From positions 1 through 64,000 of the forward strand of contig PHEE01000015.1 of NCBI GenBank assembly GCA_002842855.1: DNA of 64,000 bases, in the 5' to 3' direction. Both the position numbers and the translations under genes were made by a program. Origin of the DNA: Alphaproteobacteria bacterium HGW-Alphaproteobacteria-4 (GTDB taxonomy: Bacteria > Pseudomonadota > Alphaproteobacteria > Rhodobacterales > Rhodobacteraceae). Shown here piece after piece: positions 45,579 through 55,962 of the stretch. Each line of letters starts with the position of its first letter. Position 1 is the stretch's first letter. Below the pieces are notes generated by a model. It saw only the letters and a program-made list of their open reading frames with translations, was not told the DNA's origin and did not search any database.

Positions 45579-46328
45579 TCAGGGGGCGGCGCGGGTGAAA
45601 CCTTCCGAGGCCGCCAGCAGGTTGCGGGTATAGTCTTTGGCGGCACGGTGCGATTGCAGCTCGGCGCGGGTGAGTTCTTCCACCGTCTGGCCGTGCTGCA
45701 TGACAATCAGCCGCTCGCACATATGCGCCACCACCGCAAGGTCGTGGCTGACCAGAACGTAGGTCAGGCCGCGCTCGGAGCGCAACCGGTCAAGCAGGTT
45801 CAGCACTTCGGCCTGAATCGAGGCGTCAAGCGCCGAGGTGGGTTCGTCAAGCAGCAGGATGGTCGGTTCAAGGATCAGCGCGCGCGCCACCGCCACCCGC
45901 TGGCGCTGCCCGCCCGAAAGCTGATGCGGGTAGCGAAAGCGAAAGCCTTGCCCTAGGCCGACATCGTTCAGCGCCCGCTCTACCCGCGCCTCGCGGTCGG
46001 AAAACCCGTGGATGGCAAGCGGTTCTGACAGCACCTTGTCAACCGTGTGGCGCGGGTGCAGCGAGGCGTAGGGGTCTTGAAACACCATCTGCGCACGGCG
46101 GTAAAAGGCGGGGCTGCGCGGCGCGGTGAGGGTTTGGCCATCAATGCGGATCGTCCCGGCAGAGGTGGGGGCAAGCCCGCAGATCGCGCGCAGCACGGTC
46201 GATTTGCCAGATCCGCTTTCGCCGACGATGCCGAAAGCCTCGCCCTCATTCACCGCAAGCGTGACCCCGCGCACCGCGTGAACCGGGCCAAAGCGCACAT
46301 GCAGGTCGGATATGTCGATCAGTGGCAT
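45579..46328 (-). CDS. Peptide ABC transporter ATP-binding protein 2 (DppF-like)
   Basis: 249 residues. Walker A GESGSGKST, signature LSGGQRQRVAVARAL, and Walker B ILLLDEPTSALD. The YASLHPRHTVDKVLSEPLAIHG stretch is typical of the second ATPase of dipeptide transporters. Its ATG shares bases with the stop of the first ATPase (TGATG). It acts at the cytoplasmic face of the permease pair. Confidence 0.92.
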   Translation of the reverse strand: MPLIDISDLHVRFGPVHAVRGVTLAVNEGEAFGIVGESGSGKSTVLRAICGLAPTSAGTIRIDGQTLTAPRSPAFYRRAQMVFQDPYASLHPRHTVDKVLSEPLAIHGFSDREARVERALNDVGLGQGFRFRYPHQLSGGQRQRVAVARALILEPTILLLDEPTSALDASIQAEVLNLLDRLRSERGLTYVLVSHDLAVVAHMCERLIVMQHGQTVEELTRAELQSHRAAKDYTRNLLAASEGFTRAAP

Positions 46329-47155
46329 CAGCGCGCCCAAGCCTCGTCTCGTTGCAAAGTGGGCAGCGGGCGTTGATCGCCGTCGATCCGCGGCAGGCAG
46401 CCCATCAGCCCGCGCGTGTAGGGGTGCTGCGCCTGCGCAAGGTCGGCGGCCCGCAATTCCTCGACCACGCGTCCGGCATACATCACCAGCACCCGGTCGC
46501 AGAAGCTGGATACCAGTTGCAAATCGTGGCTGATGAAGATCAACCCCATGCCGCGCGAGGTGACGAGATCATCGAGAATGCGCAGCACCTCGATCTGCAC
46601 GGTCACATCGAGCGCCGACGTGGGTTCGTCGGCTATCAGCAGGTCGGGCTCGGTGATCAGCATCATCGCGATCATTGCGCGCTGGCCCATGCCGCCCGAA
46701 AGCTCGTGCGGGTAGGCGGCCATGACGCGCGCGGGGTCGCGGATCTGCACCGCCTCCAGCATTGCCACGGCGCGGTCACGCGCATCGGCACTGCCCGAGG
46801 CGACGCGGCGCGCGGCCTCGGCGAGTTGCCGCCCGATCGTCATCACCGGGTTGAGGCTGAACTTGGGGTCTTGCATGACCATGCTCATGCGTGCGCCGCG
46901 CAACTTGCGCCATTGCGCCGGGCTGGCCGCGCGCAGGTCGATGCCGTCAAACTCCATGCGGTCGGCGGTGGCCAGGCCTGAGGTGGGGGTCAGGCCCAGA
47001 AGCGCACGCCCGGTCTGGCTTTTGCCAGATCCGCTTTCGCCGACGATCCCCAGCCGCTCGCGCCCGAGCGTGAAGCTGACGTTGCGCACCACGCTTTGCG
47101 GGCCCTGCCGCGAGGGGAAGGTGACGGTAAGATTTTCAACGGCCAGCAGGGTCAT
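46328..47155 (-). CDS. Peptide ABC transporter ATP-binding protein 1 (DppD-like)
   Basis: 275 residues. Walker A GESGSGKSQ, with Gln in place of the usual Thr/Ser at the last position as in many DppD-like proteins. Signature LSGGMGQRAMIAMML, Walker B LLIADEPTSALDVTVQ, and a C-terminal HPYTRGLMGCLPRIDG region typical of this subunit. ATGA overlap with the upstream permease. Confidence 0.92.
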   Translation of the reverse strand: MTLLAVENLTVTFPSRQGPQSVVRNVSFTLGRERLGIVGESGSGKSQTGRALLGLTPTSGLATADRMEFDGIDLRAASPAQWRKLRGARMSMVMQDPKFSLNPVMTIGRQLAEAARRVASGSADARDRAVAMLEAVQIRDPARVMAAYPHELSGGMGQRAMIAMMLITEPDLLIADEPTSALDVTVQIEVLRILDDLVTSRGMGLIFISHDLQLVSSFCDRVLVMYAGRVVEELRAADLAQAQHPYTRGLMGCLPRIDGDQRPLPTLQRDEAWAR

Positions 47156-48054
47156 TTGTGCGCCTTCGGGTCGAGCACGTCGCGCAAGCCGTCACCGAGG
47201 AAGTTGAACCCCAATGAGACCACGAAGATGGCAAGGCCCGGCATCGTGGCCACCCACCAATGGTCAAGGATAAAGCGCCGCCCGCCGGCGATCATCGCGC
47301 CCCATTCGGGCTGCGGCGGTTGCGCACCAAGGCCGAGAAAGCCGAGGCCGGCGGCGGTCAGAATGATGCCGGCCATATCCAGCGTGACCCGCACGATCAC
47401 AGACGACAGGCACAAGGGCACCACGTGGCCCCAGATGATGCGGGCGGAATGGGCGCCTTGCAGGCGGATCGCATCAATATGGTCGGCGGTGCGGATGGTC
47501 AGCGTTTCGGCCCGCGCCAGGCGCGCGTAGGGCGGCCATGAGGTGATGGCGATGGCGATGATCGCGTTTTCGATGCCGGGGCCAAGTGCTGCCACAAAGG
47601 CCAGCGCCAGAATGAGCCGCGGAAAGGCGAGGAAGATATCGGTGATGCGCATCAGCACGGTATCGACCCAGCCGCCGTAATAACCCGCCGTGGTGCCGAC
47701 CAGCAGGCCGATCGGGGTGGCGATGACCGCCACCAGCGCCACCACCAGCAGCGTGATGCGCGAGCCATGGATGATCCGGCTGAGAATGTCGCGGGCCTGA
47801 TCGTCGGTGCCCATCAGGTGCTGCCAGGATGGCGCCAGCAACCGTTCGGTGCGCAGGCTGCCGCCCACAATGGGGTCATAGGGGGCAAGCCAGGGCGCCA
47901 GCACCGCCACCACCACCAGCACCAGCACGATGCCAAGCCCCACCATCGCCAGCCGGTTATGCGTGAACGCAAGCCAGGTGCGGTAGGTTTGCCCCAGCCG
48001 CGCCTGACGGCGCGAGGCGGGTTGTTCGGTCAAAAGCCATTCGCGCGTGCTCAT
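47152..48054 (-). CDS. Peptide ABC transporter permease 2 (DppC-like)
   Basis: 300 residues. First span about 38-58, then APWLAPYDP, HLMGTDDQARDILSRIIHGSRITL (the DppC/OppC signature TDxxGRDxxSR with an Ala for Gly), further spans and the EAA loop. Overlaps its neighbours by four bases on both sides. Confidence 0.92.
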   Translation of the reverse strand: MSTREWLLTEQPASRRQARLGQTYRTWLAFTHNRLAMVGLGIVLVLVVVAVLAPWLAPYDPIVGGSLRTERLLAPSWQHLMGTDDQARDILSRIIHGSRITLLVVALVAVIATPIGLLVGTTAGYYGGWVDTVLMRITDIFLAFPRLILALAFVAALGPGIENAIIAIAITSWPPYARLARAETLTIRTADHIDAIRLQGAHSARIIWGHVVPLCLSSVIVRVTLDMAGIILTAAGLGFLGLGAQPPQPEWGAMIAGGRRFILDHWWVATMPGLAIFVVSLGFNFLGDGLRDVLDPKAHK

Positions 48055-49109
48055 CTGCGGCGCACCCTTGGGTCAAGCAGCGTGTAGAGCAGGTCGGAAA
48101 GCAGGTTCAGCCCGACGAAGATCGCGCCGATCACCAACGTGCCCCCCAGCACCGCGTTCATGTCGGCGTTCTGCAACGAGTTGGTGAGGTATTGCCCGAG
48201 GCCCGGCCAGGCGAACACGGTTTCGGTCAGCACCGAACCTTCAAGCAGCCCGGCGTAGCTGAGCGCAACCACGGTTACCAGCGGCACAGCCGCGTTGCGC
48301 AGCGCGTGCACCCAGATGATCCGCCATTCGGCCACGCCCTTGACCCGCGCGGTGATGATGTATTCCTGCGCCAGTTCCGCCAGCATGAAGCTGCGCGTCA
48401 TCCGGCTGATGTAGGCAAGCGAATAGTAGCCCAGCAGCGCGGCGGGCAGGATGATGTGCGAAAACGCATTGCGAAAGGCATCCCACTGGCCCTGCATCGC
48501 GCTATCCCACAGCATCAGCCCGGTGCGCGGAGTGATCGAATATTCGTAGCTGATGTCAATCCGCCCCGGCCCGGCGACCCAGTGCAGACGGGCATAAAAG
48601 ATCAGCAGACCCAGCAGGCCCAGCCAGAAGATCGGGGCGGAATAGCCGATCAGCCCCACCACCCGCACGATCTGGTCGCTGAGCTTGCCCTGTCGCACGG
48701 CGGCGAGAACCCCGAGCGGAATGCCGAATATCGTGCCGATCAGAATCGCAACCGTGGCCAGTTCCAGCGTTGCCGGAAACACCCGGGCAATATCTTCCAC
48801 GATCGGCTTTTTCGTCAGGAAACTGGTGCCCAGATCGCCCGACAGGATCTTTTGCAGATAGATCCAGAATTGTTCGTAAAGCGGCTTGTCGAGCCCAAGC
48901 TCGATGAACACCCGGTCATAGACCGATTGCGAGGCACGGTCGCCAACCACCGCCAAAACCGGGTCAACCGGCACCACGCGGCCGATCAGGAAGGTGACGA
49001 GCAGCAGGCCCAGAAAGGTCAGCGCCACGCTGGCGAGGATCTTGACGATCTTCCACAGTAGGGCGGGAAGGGCGCCATGGCGCCCCTCCCCAGATGCGGT
49101 GTCGGTCAT
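48051..49109 (-). CDS. Peptide ABC transporter permease 1 (DppB-like)
   Basis: 352 residues. N-terminal span (about 22-44), PVDPVLAVVGDRAS loop, LGLDKPLYEQFWIYLQKILSGDLGTSF, and the BPD permease domain with five further spans. Typical DppB organisation, slightly long. Start codon overlaps the stop of the binding protein (TAATG). Confidence 0.92.
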   Translation of the reverse strand: MTDTASGEGRHGALPALLWKIVKILASVALTFLGLLLVTFLIGRVVPVDPVLAVVGDRASQSVYDRVFIELGLDKPLYEQFWIYLQKILSGDLGTSFLTKKPIVEDIARVFPATLELATVAILIGTIFGIPLGVLAAVRQGKLSDQIVRVVGLIGYSAPIFWLGLLGLLIFYARLHWVAGPGRIDISYEYSITPRTGLMLWDSAMQGQWDAFRNAFSHIILPAALLGYYSLAYISRMTRSFMLAELAQEYIITARVKGVAEWRIIWVHALRNAAVPLVTVVALSYAGLLEGSVLTETVFAWPGLGQYLTNSLQNADMNAVLGGTLVIGAIFVGLNLLSDLLYTLLDPRVRRR

Positions 49110-50701
49110 TATTTGGTCACGGCCCTGAACGAGTTATCGTTGAACGACGGCCCGACCACGAAGCCCTTGACGTTGGCACGGCGTGCCATGACCTCAATTT
49201 CCTGGAACATGATCACGAAGGGCGAGGTCTCCTGATGCTCGCGTTGCAGGTCCAGATACATCTGGGCGCGCACACCGGCATCGGCTTCAAGCACGGCCGC
49301 GTCGGTTTTCGCCGTCATCTCGGGAATGTCCCAGGCGTTGCGCCAGGCGAGCGGCTTGGAGGTCGCATCGTCGGCGTTGTTGGGGTTGCGCGCGAAGGTG
49401 TCGGCGTTGGTGTGCGGGTCCTGATAGTCGGGCCCCCAGCGGCCGATGTAGATATCGTGGTTGCGCGCGCGGTATTTGGTCAGCGTCTGCTGGCCATCGC
49501 CAGGGATCAGTTCCAGCTTGATGCCCGCAAGCGCCATGTTTTGCTGGATCGCGGTGCCGATGGCGGTAATCTCATCGGTGTTGCGGGTGTCCATCGTCAC
49601 GGTGAAGCCATCGGGGTAACCCGCAGCCGCCAGCAACGCCTTGGCCTTGGCCACGTCGAGCGCAAACGGCGTATCTTCCAGCGCCCCGAGGAAGCCGCGC
49701 GGCAAGAAGGCTTCGTGAACGATCACGCGGCCTTTCATGATGGTGTCGGCGATGGTGGCGTAGTCGACCAGATACTTCATCGCCTGCCGCACTTCCGGAA
49801 TGGCGAGGATCGGGTTCTTCTGGTTCAGCCCGAGGTAGTAGATCGAGCCTTTCACACCGGAATCAACCGCAAGATCGGGGTTGGCGGCCAGCACGTCGAT
49901 GCTGTCGGCCGAAACGTTGCGGGCGATGTCGATATCGCCCTGTTCCAAGAGCAGCCGCTGCGTTGCAGGCTCGGGGATATGGCGGTAGATCGCGCGGGCC
50001 ATGGCAGGCTTGTCGCCCGAATAGTTGTCGTTGCGTTCCAGCACGACAACCTCGTTGGCGCGCCATTCGCGGATCGTGAAGGCGCCCGAACCGGCGTAGG
50101 CGGTTTTCAACCAGTTGTAGCCGAAGTCGCCATCGACCGCGTGTTCTGTCACCAGTTTTTCATCGACAATGAAGCCGACAGTCGCGGTCAGGCAGTAGAG
50201 CACCAGCGTCGGCGCATAGGCCTTGTCGATCTCGTATTCAAAAGTCATCGGCCCGGTCTGGCGGATCATCGCATCGACGTTGTCAGCGGTGAATCCGAAC
50301 TGGGTGAGGATGAAGGCGGGTGATTTGTCGAGTTTCACCGCGCGGCGCAGCGAGAAGACCGCGTCCGAGGCGGTGATCGGGTTGCCCGAGGCGAATTTCA
50401 TGCCATCGCGGATGGTGAAGGTATAGGTCTTGCCGTCAGGCGAGATATCCCACTTTTCCGCGACCACCCCGAAGATGTTCGACACGTCTTTGACGTCATA
50501 GCCGATCAGCCCCTGATAAGAGTTGCCGAGCAATTCAGAGGCCGTGAACTCGAACACTTCGGCGGGATCGAGGCTGATGATGTCGTCGATCGCCCAGGCT
50601 TGAATGAGCGTGTCGGGCGGCGTCGCGGCGCGTGCCACGGGCGCCAGCAGCGCGAGTGACGCGACAAGCGCGGCCCCGACCAGTTTTGGCAGATGTTTCA
50701 T
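49109..50701 (-). CDS. Peptide ABC transporter periplasmic binding protein
   Basis: 530 residues. Signal peptide MKHLPKLVGAALVASLALLAPVARA, then an SBP family 5 domain (dipeptide/oligopeptide, DppA/OppA type) with LTPEVVEKWDISPDGKTYTF-like GVVAEKWDISPDGKTYTF and GRWGPDYQDPHTNADTF. GGGAGCTATTC precedes the ATG. First gene of the operon ending in the dipeptidase, so dipeptides are the likely cargo. Confidence 0.93.
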   Translation of the reverse strand: MKHLPKLVGAALVASLALLAPVARAATPPDTLIQAWAIDDIISLDPAEVFEFTASELLGNSYQGLIGYDVKDVSNIFGVVAEKWDISPDGKTYTFTIRDGMKFASGNPITASDAVFSLRRAVKLDKSPAFILTQFGFTADNVDAMIRQTGPMTFEYEIDKAYAPTLVLYCLTATVGFIVDEKLVTEHAVDGDFGYNWLKTAYAGSGAFTIREWRANEVVVLERNDNYSGDKPAMARAIYRHIPEPATQRLLLEQGDIDIARNVSADSIDVLAANPDLAVDSGVKGSIYYLGLNQKNPILAIPEVRQAMKYLVDYATIADTIMKGRVIVHEAFLPRGFLGALEDTPFALDVAKAKALLAAAGYPDGFTVTMDTRNTDEITAIGTAIQQNMALAGIKLELIPGDGQQTLTKYRARNHDIYIGRWGPDYQDPHTNADTFARNPNNADDATSKPLAWRNAWDIPEMTAKTDAAVLEADAGVRAQMYLDLQREHQETSPFVIMFQEIEVMARRANVKGFVVGPSFNDNSFRAVTK

Positions 50702-50934
50702 GAATAGCTCCCAGCTTTGTTGGACCTTCATTCTATATTCCGGCCGCGCAGAATGCGGTCGGTGCTGTCCATCCCGCAGGTTAGCGCTGCCAGCCCCGCC
50801 ATTGTCAAGCACCAGCGCATCTGCGCGCCCGCTTTTGCGCCGGGCCAGCGCGTGTCGCCCTGCCAAACCGGTGCGCAGGCCGACGCCTGCAAGCGCAAAG
50901 GCTTGATGAAACGACAAGAATTGCGGGAAGGGTC

Positions 50935-51008
50935 TGGAGCGGGCGGCGGGAATCGAACCCGCGTCTCTAGCTTGGAAGGCTAGGGTCTTACCATTACACA
51001 ACGCCCGC
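50935..51008 (-). tRNA. tRNA-Gly (anticodon TCC)
   Basis: 74 bases with encoded CCA. On the minus strand the acceptor stem is GCGGGCG/CGCCCGC, the anticodon stem CTAGC/GCTAG encloses CTTCCAA with TCC at 50976-50974, and the T arm is GCGGG-TTCGATT-CCCGC. It reads GGA and GGG codons. No integrase or repeat is seen beside it. Confidence 0.96.
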
Positions 51009-51119
51009 ATCCTTGCCGATAGCTAGTCCACGTCTGCCATCGCGTCAAGGCGACCCGAACGATGTTCGCGGGCCGCCCCGCTGCCTGGGCCAACGGCGCA
51101 GTATGCGACCCGATGCGCC

Positions 51120-51539
51120 TCAGCGCCAGTTTTCGACCAGCGCGCGCAGCAGATCGGCGCGGCTGATCTGGCCCACAAGCTGGCCTTCGTGCAGCACCGG
51201 AAAGCGGCGGTAGGGGCTGGCGAGGAACCGCTCGACCGCCGTGACCAGATCAAGATCGACATCCAGCGTTTCAACCGGAGCGGACATGTGGCGCGCCACC
51301 GGGCTGCCCCATTCCTGATGATAGGCAGCATGCAGCGCCGCGCGCAGGCAATCTTTCTTTGAAAGCACCCCGACCAGCGTGCCTTCGGCATCGACCACCG
51401 GCGCGCCCGAGATCCGCTTTTCCAAGAGCACGGTCATGGCGTGCAGTATTTCCATTTCGGGGCGCAGCACGATCAGATCGGTCGCCATGTAATCGCCCAC
51501 GCGCGGGCGCGCGGTGCCGGGTGCGGTGTGCAGGGTCAT
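51120..51539 (-). CDS. CBS-domain protein
   Basis: 139 residues: two CBS motifs ([16 protein letters not shown] ... [41 protein letters not shown] ... [19 protein letters not shown]). Such Bateman pairs bind adenine nucleotides or NAD and adjust partner activity. Its start overlaps the nqrM stop (ATGA), so it is the last gene of the nqr operon. A role in regulating the sodium pump by nucleotide state is a reasonable but untested idea. Confidence 0.87.
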   Translation of the reverse strand: MTLHTAPGTARPRVGDYMATDLIVLRPEMEILHAMTVLLEKRISGAPVVDAEGTLVGVLSKKDCLRAALHAAYHQEWGSPVARHMSAPVETLDVDLDLVTAVERFLASPYRRFPVLHEGQLVGQISRADLLRALVENWR

Positions 51540-51709
51540 GGCGTGCCCTCGCCACCGTGGTGGCGCGGGCAGGCCGCGCAGGCGGTGCCAGCGCGGCACG
51601 CAAGCCCGCCGCAAGACCCCTTGATAGGCGGGCGGCCTGCCAGCACCCCGATGGACAGCCCGGCAATGGCCAGCGCGAATATGGCGAGTGTCAGCAGAAA
51701 GGTAAGCAT
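51536..51709 (-). CDS. nqrM: Na+-NQR maturation protein NqrM
   Basis: A 57-residue frame from ATG 51709 to TGA 51536. One N-terminal span ([22 protein letters not shown]) is followed by [11 protein letters not shown] and CAAC, the NqrM cysteine pattern. In Vibrio, NqrM (DUF539) is required to insert the iron centre between NqrD and NqrE. It sits ten bases after apbE and overlaps the CBS gene by four bases. It is short and easily missed by automatic calling. Confidence 0.85.
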   Translation of the reverse strand: MLTFLLTLAIFALAIAGLSIGVLAGRPPIKGSCGGLACRAGTACAACPRHHGGEGTP

Positions 51710-51718
51710 GATCCGATC

Positions 51719-52687
51719 CTACCTGATGTAGCGCGCCTCGAAAGCGCCGGTGGTGATTTCCCGAATGCCTGCGCCGTCGCGCAGCAAGAACAGCGCGGGG
51801 ATGTTGGCCGCGCTGGCATAGGCCGCGCCGCGTTCTGGCCCCATCGCAAACAGCGCCGTTGCGAGGGCATCGGCCTCGGTTCCGGTCGCGGCAAAGACCG
51901 AAACCGACGCAAGCGCGCTTTCGGCCGGGGCGCGCAGGGCAGGGTCGATGATATGGCCATAGCGGCGCCCGCCGTGGGTGTAACCGTTGGCCCGGTCGCC
52001 CGAGGTTGCCAGCGCCTCGCCCGACAGTTCCACCACCCGCTGCACCGCGGTTCCGGCCGGATCGGGGCGCTCCACGCCTGCCCGCCAGTGCCGCCCGGCG
52101 GGGTGCATGCCGCGCGCCTGCACCTCGCCGCCCAGTTCGACGAAGAAATCGGTCAGGCCAAGCGCTTCGAGCGCCGCCACGATCCGGCCCAGAGCATGCC
52201 CCTTGGCGATACCGCACAAATCGAGCGTGAGGTCGGGGCGGGTCTTGCGCAGCGCGCCGTCACGCAGCGACATGTCGGCGTGGCTGCCCAGCGTCTGCCG
52301 CGTGATCGGCCCGAAACCGTAGCGCCCCACCAGCCCGCCCACCGTGGGGTCGAAGGCGCCGCCGGTGCGCTGCGCCACCGCCAGCGCCACCCGCACCGTC
52401 GCCAGCGTTTCGGGCGACATCACCTGCCAATCGGTGCTGTCGCTGCGGTTGAACACCGCCACTTCCGACCCCCGGTTGAACGGTGACATCGCGCCATCGA
52501 CCGAAGCGACGATGGCGGTCACCGCCGCAACAACAGCACCGCTGTCGGCCCCGTCGGGCACCGTCAACTGCCAGCCTGCGCCAAAGGCCGGGCCTTGCAG
52601 CACCCGCAGGTCGGGTGCGGCATGGAGCGGCCCTGCCAGCAGCGCCGCCCCGGTTCCGGCCAGAAATCTGCGGCGTGTGCACCCCAT
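51719..52687 (-). CDS. apbE: FAD:protein FMN transferase ApbE
   Basis: 322 residues. Exported by a twin-arginine-like signal (CTRRRFLAGTGAALLAG). ApbE transfers FMN from FAD to a Thr/Ser in SGAT-type motifs of NqrB, NqrC, RnfD and RnfG. Family landmarks: GAFDPTVGGLV, LDLCGIAKGHALG, FFVELGGEVQARG, TSGDRAN and the final TGTEADALATALFAMG. It follows nqrF by three bases. In this operon NqrC still has its target motif but NqrB does not. Confidence 0.93.
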   Translation of the reverse strand: MGCTRRRFLAGTGAALLAGPLHAAPDLRVLQGPAFGAGWQLTVPDGADSGAVVAAVTAIVASVDGAMSPFNRGSEVAVFNRSDSTDWQVMSPETLATVRVALAVAQRTGGAFDPTVGGLVGRYGFGPITRQTLGSHADMSLRDGALRKTRPDLTLDLCGIAKGHALGRIVAALEALGLTDFFVELGGEVQARGMHPAGRHWRAGVERPDPAGTAVQRVVELSGEALATSGDRANGYTHGGRRYGHIIDPALRAPAESALASVSVFAATGTEADALATALFAMGPERGAAYASAANIPALFLLRDGAGIREITTGAFEARYIR

Positions 52688-52690
52688 CGC

Positions 52691-53914
52691 CTAACCTCCA
52701 AAATCGTCGTTGAAGATATGGTCGGCATCGACGCCCAGATCATCAAGCATCGCCAGCACCGCCCGGATCATCATCGGCGGGCCGCAAAGATAATAGTCGC
52801 AGGCCTCGGGGGCAGGGTGTTCGGCCAGATAGTTGCGCAGCACGACCTCGTGCACGAAGCCGGTTTCGCCCTGCCAGCCGTCGCCCTCGGCAGGGTCGGA
52901 AAGTGCCACGGTCCAGCTGAAATTGGGGTGATCGGCCTGAAGCCGGTCGAATTCGTCTTCATAAAACAGATCCACCCGGCTGCGCGCGCCATACCAGAAG
53001 CTGATCTTGCGCGGGGTGCGCTTGACCAACAGCTCATCGGCAATGATCGCCCGCAGCGGCGCCATGCCGACTCCGCCGCCGATAAACAGCATCTCGCGGC
53101 CGGTCGCCTGCGCCGCAAAACTGCCGAACGGGCCGGTCAGCGATACCACGTCCCCCGCCCTGACCCCGAACAGCCACGATGACACCACCCCCGGCGGTGT
53201 GCCCGGCCTGTTTGGGGGGGGCAGCGCAAGACGGATCAGCAGCACGATGCAACCGGTGCCATTTTCTGGCGTGTTGGCAATCGAATAGGCGCGCGAGGTC
53301 GCGGCATTGCCGAATGCGGCAAGTGCCCGCAGCCCCATCGCCTCCCACGCCGCCTGATGTTCGGGCGCGATGTCGTAGTCGGCGAAGCGCAGCGCATAGG
53401 CCGGCGCGGTGACCTGCACGAAGGCGCCGGGGGTAAAGCGAAAATCGGCGTCGTCGGGCAGCGCCAGCACAACCTCGCGGATCAGCGGCGCCACGGTTCG
53501 GCTGCTGACAACCGTGCAGGTCCATTGCTGCGCCGAAAGCAGGCCTTCGGGCAGCGCCACCGCCATATCTCCGCGCAGGCTGACCTGACAGGCAAGGCGG
53601 ACCCCGGCGCGGATATCGGCGCGTGAAAGCAGCGCTTCTTCGGTGGCGATTGCCGCGCCGCCGCCCTCGGTCACGCGCACCCGGCATTGGCCGCAACTGC
53701 CTGCGCCGCCGCAGGATGCGGGGATTGTTACCCCACCGTCGGCCAGCGCCACCAGCAGCTTGCCGCCCAAAGGTGCTGCAATGTCGTGTCGCCCGTTCAC
53801 CCGTATTGTCACCTCTCCCGCCGGCATCAGAACCGCACGCGCGGCCAGCACCAGCACCACCAGCACCAGCACGATGCCGACAAAGACCAGACTGCCCAGC
53901 CAGATCTCGGTCAT
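52691..53914 (-). CDS. nqrF: Na+-NQR subunit F (NADH dehydrogenase)
   Basis: 407 residues. N-terminal anchor (about 5-27), a 2Fe-2S domain with Cys68, Cys74, Cys77 and Cys109 ([13 protein letters not shown] ... ACQVS), then FAD-binding ([10 protein letters not shown]) and NADH-binding ([16 protein letters not shown]) domains. It oxidises NADH and starts the electron path in the complex. Overlaps nqrE by four bases. Length matches the family. Confidence 0.95.
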   Translation of the reverse strand: MTEIWLGSLVFVGIVLVLVVLVLAARAVLMPAGEVTIRVNGRHDIAAPLGGKLLVALADGGVTIPASCGGAGSCGQCRVRVTEGGGAAIATEEALLSRADIRAGVRLACQVSLRGDMAVALPEGLLSAQQWTCTVVSSRTVAPLIREVVLALPDDADFRFTPGAFVQVTAPAYALRFADYDIAPEHQAAWEAMGLRALAAFGNAATSRAYSIANTPENGTGCIVLLIRLALPPPNRPGTPPGVVSSWLFGVRAGDVVSLTGPFGSFAAQATGREMLFIGGGVGMAPLRAIIADELLVKRTPRKISFWYGARSRVDLFYEDEFDRLQADHPNFSWTVALSDPAEGDGWQGETGFVHEVVLRNYLAEHPAPEACDYYLCGPPMMIRAVLAMLDDLGVDADHIFNDDFGG

Positions 53915-54513
53915 GGCAGACCTACCCCCACGAAGGCCGAAAAGCCCATCGACATCAGCCCGGTTACCACGAATGCAAGGCCCAGCCCGCGCAGCCCCTG
54001 CGGTACGTCGGCATAGCGCAGCCGTTCGCGGATGGCGGCGAAAGTGACGATCGCAAGCGCCCAGCCAAACCCGCTGCCCAGCCCGTAAACCATGCTTTCG
54101 GGCAGGCTCATGCGGCGCTCCACCATGAACAGGCTACCGCCCAGAATGGCGCAATTGACGGTGATCAGCGGCAGAAAGATGCCCAGTGCGCGGTGCAGCG
54201 CGGGGGCATACCGATCCAGTGTCATTTCAAGGATCTGCACGATGGCGGCGATGACGCCGATAAAGGATATCAGCTTCAGAAAGCTCAGGTCCACCTCGGG
54301 CAGGCCCAGCCAGCCCCACGCGCCTTCGATCAGAAGGCCCTGAAAGATCATATGGTTGACCGGCACCGTGATGGCCTGCACCACGATCATCGCAAGCCCC
54401 AGCCCCAGTGCCGTTTCAACCCGTTTCGATACCGCCAGAAAGGTGCAGATGCCCAGAAAGAACGCCAGCGCCAGATTTTCTTCAAAGATCGTGCGCAAGA
54501 AAAGGTCGATCAT
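53911..54513 (-). CDS. nqrE: Na+-NQR subunit E
   Basis: 200 residues, six hydrophobic spans. Conserved cysteines in [14 protein letters not shown] and [10 protein letters not shown], which with NqrD hold the intramembrane iron centre. The [23 protein letters not shown] segment is typical. Overlaps its neighbours by four bases on each side. Confidence 0.95.
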   Translation of the reverse strand: MIDLFLRTIFEENLALAFFLGICTFLAVSKRVETALGLGLAMIVVQAITVPVNHMIFQGLLIEGAWGWLGLPEVDLSFLKLISFIGVIAAIVQILEMTLDRYAPALHRALGIFLPLITVNCAILGGSLFMVERRMSLPESMVYGLGSGFGWALAIVTFAAIRERLRYADVPQGLRGLGLAFVVTGLMSMGFSAFVGVGLP

Positions 54514-55163
54514 CGTACCCGCTCCTGCCTGCCGGTGCGCAGCGCAAACTCGTCAGGCTCGGCCTGATCGGGGTGCAAGCTGCGGATTGCCCAGACCAGA
54601 CCGCCGATGATGAAAAAGGCCGAAGGCGCCAGCAGCATGAACCCCAGCGGCTGAAACCAGCCCCCCGCCGCGATGGTCGGCAAGACCTGAAACCCGAACA
54701 ACGCGCCAGTGCCCAGCAACTCGCGCACAAACGCCACCAGCAGCAGAACCAGCGCATAGCCCAGCCCGTTGCCCATCGCATCGAGCAGGCTTGGCCAGAC
54801 CGGGTTGCGCATGGCGAAGGATTCTGCGCGCCCCAGCACCAGACAGTTGGTCACGATCAGACCGACGAAAATCGACAGCCGCTGGCTCATCTCATAGGCA
54901 TAGGCGCGCAGGAACTGGTCGGTAACGATCACCAGCGAGGCGATGATGGTGATCTGCACCACCAGCCGGATCGATGCCGGAATATGCCGGCGGATCAGGC
55001 TGATGACCACGCTTGATGCGGCCAGAACCGCAATCAGGGCCACGCTCATGGTCAGCGCGGTGGCCATGGCGGTGGTAACGGCAAGCGCGGAACAGATACC
55101 CAGAATCTGCACGGTGATCGGGTTCTGGTCGATCAGCGGCACTGTCAGCGGGGTCTTGCGCAT
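54510..55163 (-). CDS. nqrD: Na+-NQR subunit D
   Basis: 217 residues, six spans. Opens [22 protein letters not shown]; a second cysteine is in [16 protein letters not shown], together matching the NqrD half of the iron-binding pair. About 15 extra C-terminal residues are polar. Begins one base after the nqrC stop codon. Confidence 0.95.
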   Translation of the reverse strand: MRKTPLTVPLIDQNPITVQILGICSALAVTTAMATALTMSVALIAVLAASSVVISLIRRHIPASIRLVVQITIIASLVIVTDQFLRAYAYEMSQRLSIFVGLIVTNCLVLGRAESFAMRNPVWPSLLDAMGNGLGYALVLLLVAFVRELLGTGALFGFQVLPTIAAGGWFQPLGFMLLAPSAFFIIGGLVWAIRSLHPDQAEPDEFALRTGRQERVR

Positions 55164-55164
55164 G

Positions 55165-55962
55165 TCATTCCTCCCCGGCCTTCAGGCGTGCCAGAAACGG
55201 GCCAAAGCCCTGCGGCCCCAGCCAGAACCCGACCAGATTGCTGACCCCGGTGGTCGAGCGGGTGGCGCCGGTGATGCCGTCCACCTCGAACGCGCTGGCG
55301 GCGGCTCCGCGCACGACGCGGATCACCACTTCGCCCTCGGCATTGGCAACCTGCCGCCCTGCCCAAAGGCCCATCCATTCGGGGTTGGTGATGCGGGTGC
55401 CGATGCCGGGGGTTTCGCCCTGTTCGTGAATGGTCAGCGCGGCGACGGTGTTCAGATCGCCTTCGAGCGCAAGAAACGCGCGGATCGTCGATTGATAGCC
55501 GGTGCCATAAATCGGAAGTACCACCAGCGCCAGGCCCTCGGTGCCGCGCAGCAGATAGACCGGGGCGCGGTTGGGCAGCCGCCCGATGCCGGCGGTGTCG
55601 GCCTCGGGCGGCAGGGCGGTGCTTTGCGCGGGGTCGGTTTGTGCTGCGATATAGTCGAACGCGGCGGCATCGGCGCCGCGCTCGATGGTGCCTGTGCGCA
55701 GATCGACGAGCACGGTTTGCAGCGACCGGGCGCCGCTGGCGCGCAAGATTTCGTCCAGCCCCGGCAGCGCGGCCACCATCGCGGCCAGATTTGCCTCGCG
55801 GGCCGCAACCAGATGCGCCTGCTGGCGTGGCTTGAGCAGGACCGACGTGACCGAGACCGAGGCGGCGCAGACCAAGGCCACCAGAAAGGCCACGCCCAAC
55901 GCCTTGGCGCGGCTGTCATTCGGCAGCGCCAGAAAGCGGCGCCAAAGCGAACGGTCAGCCAT
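55165..55962 (-). CDS. nqrC: Na+-NQR subunit C
   Basis: 265 residues. N-terminal anchor (about 22-42) and a periplasmic FMN_bind domain. The flavinylation motif is [10 protein letters not shown], with Thr234 as the expected FMN acceptor; the usual Ser before GAT is replaced by Thr. Overlaps the nqrB end by eight bases. Normal length for NqrC. Confidence 0.93.
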   Translation of the reverse strand: MADRSLWRRFLALPNDSRAKALGVAFLVALVCAASVSVTSVLLKPRQQAHLVAAREANLAAMVAALPGLDEILRASGARSLQTVLVDLRTGTIERGADAAAFDYIAAQTDPAQSTALPPEADTAGIGRLPNRAPVYLLRGTEGLALVVLPIYGTGYQSTIRAFLALEGDLNTVAALTIHEQGETPGIGTRITNPEWMGLWAGRQVANAEGEVVIRVVRGAAASAFEVDGITGATRSTTGVSNLVGFWLGPQGFGPFLARLKAGEE

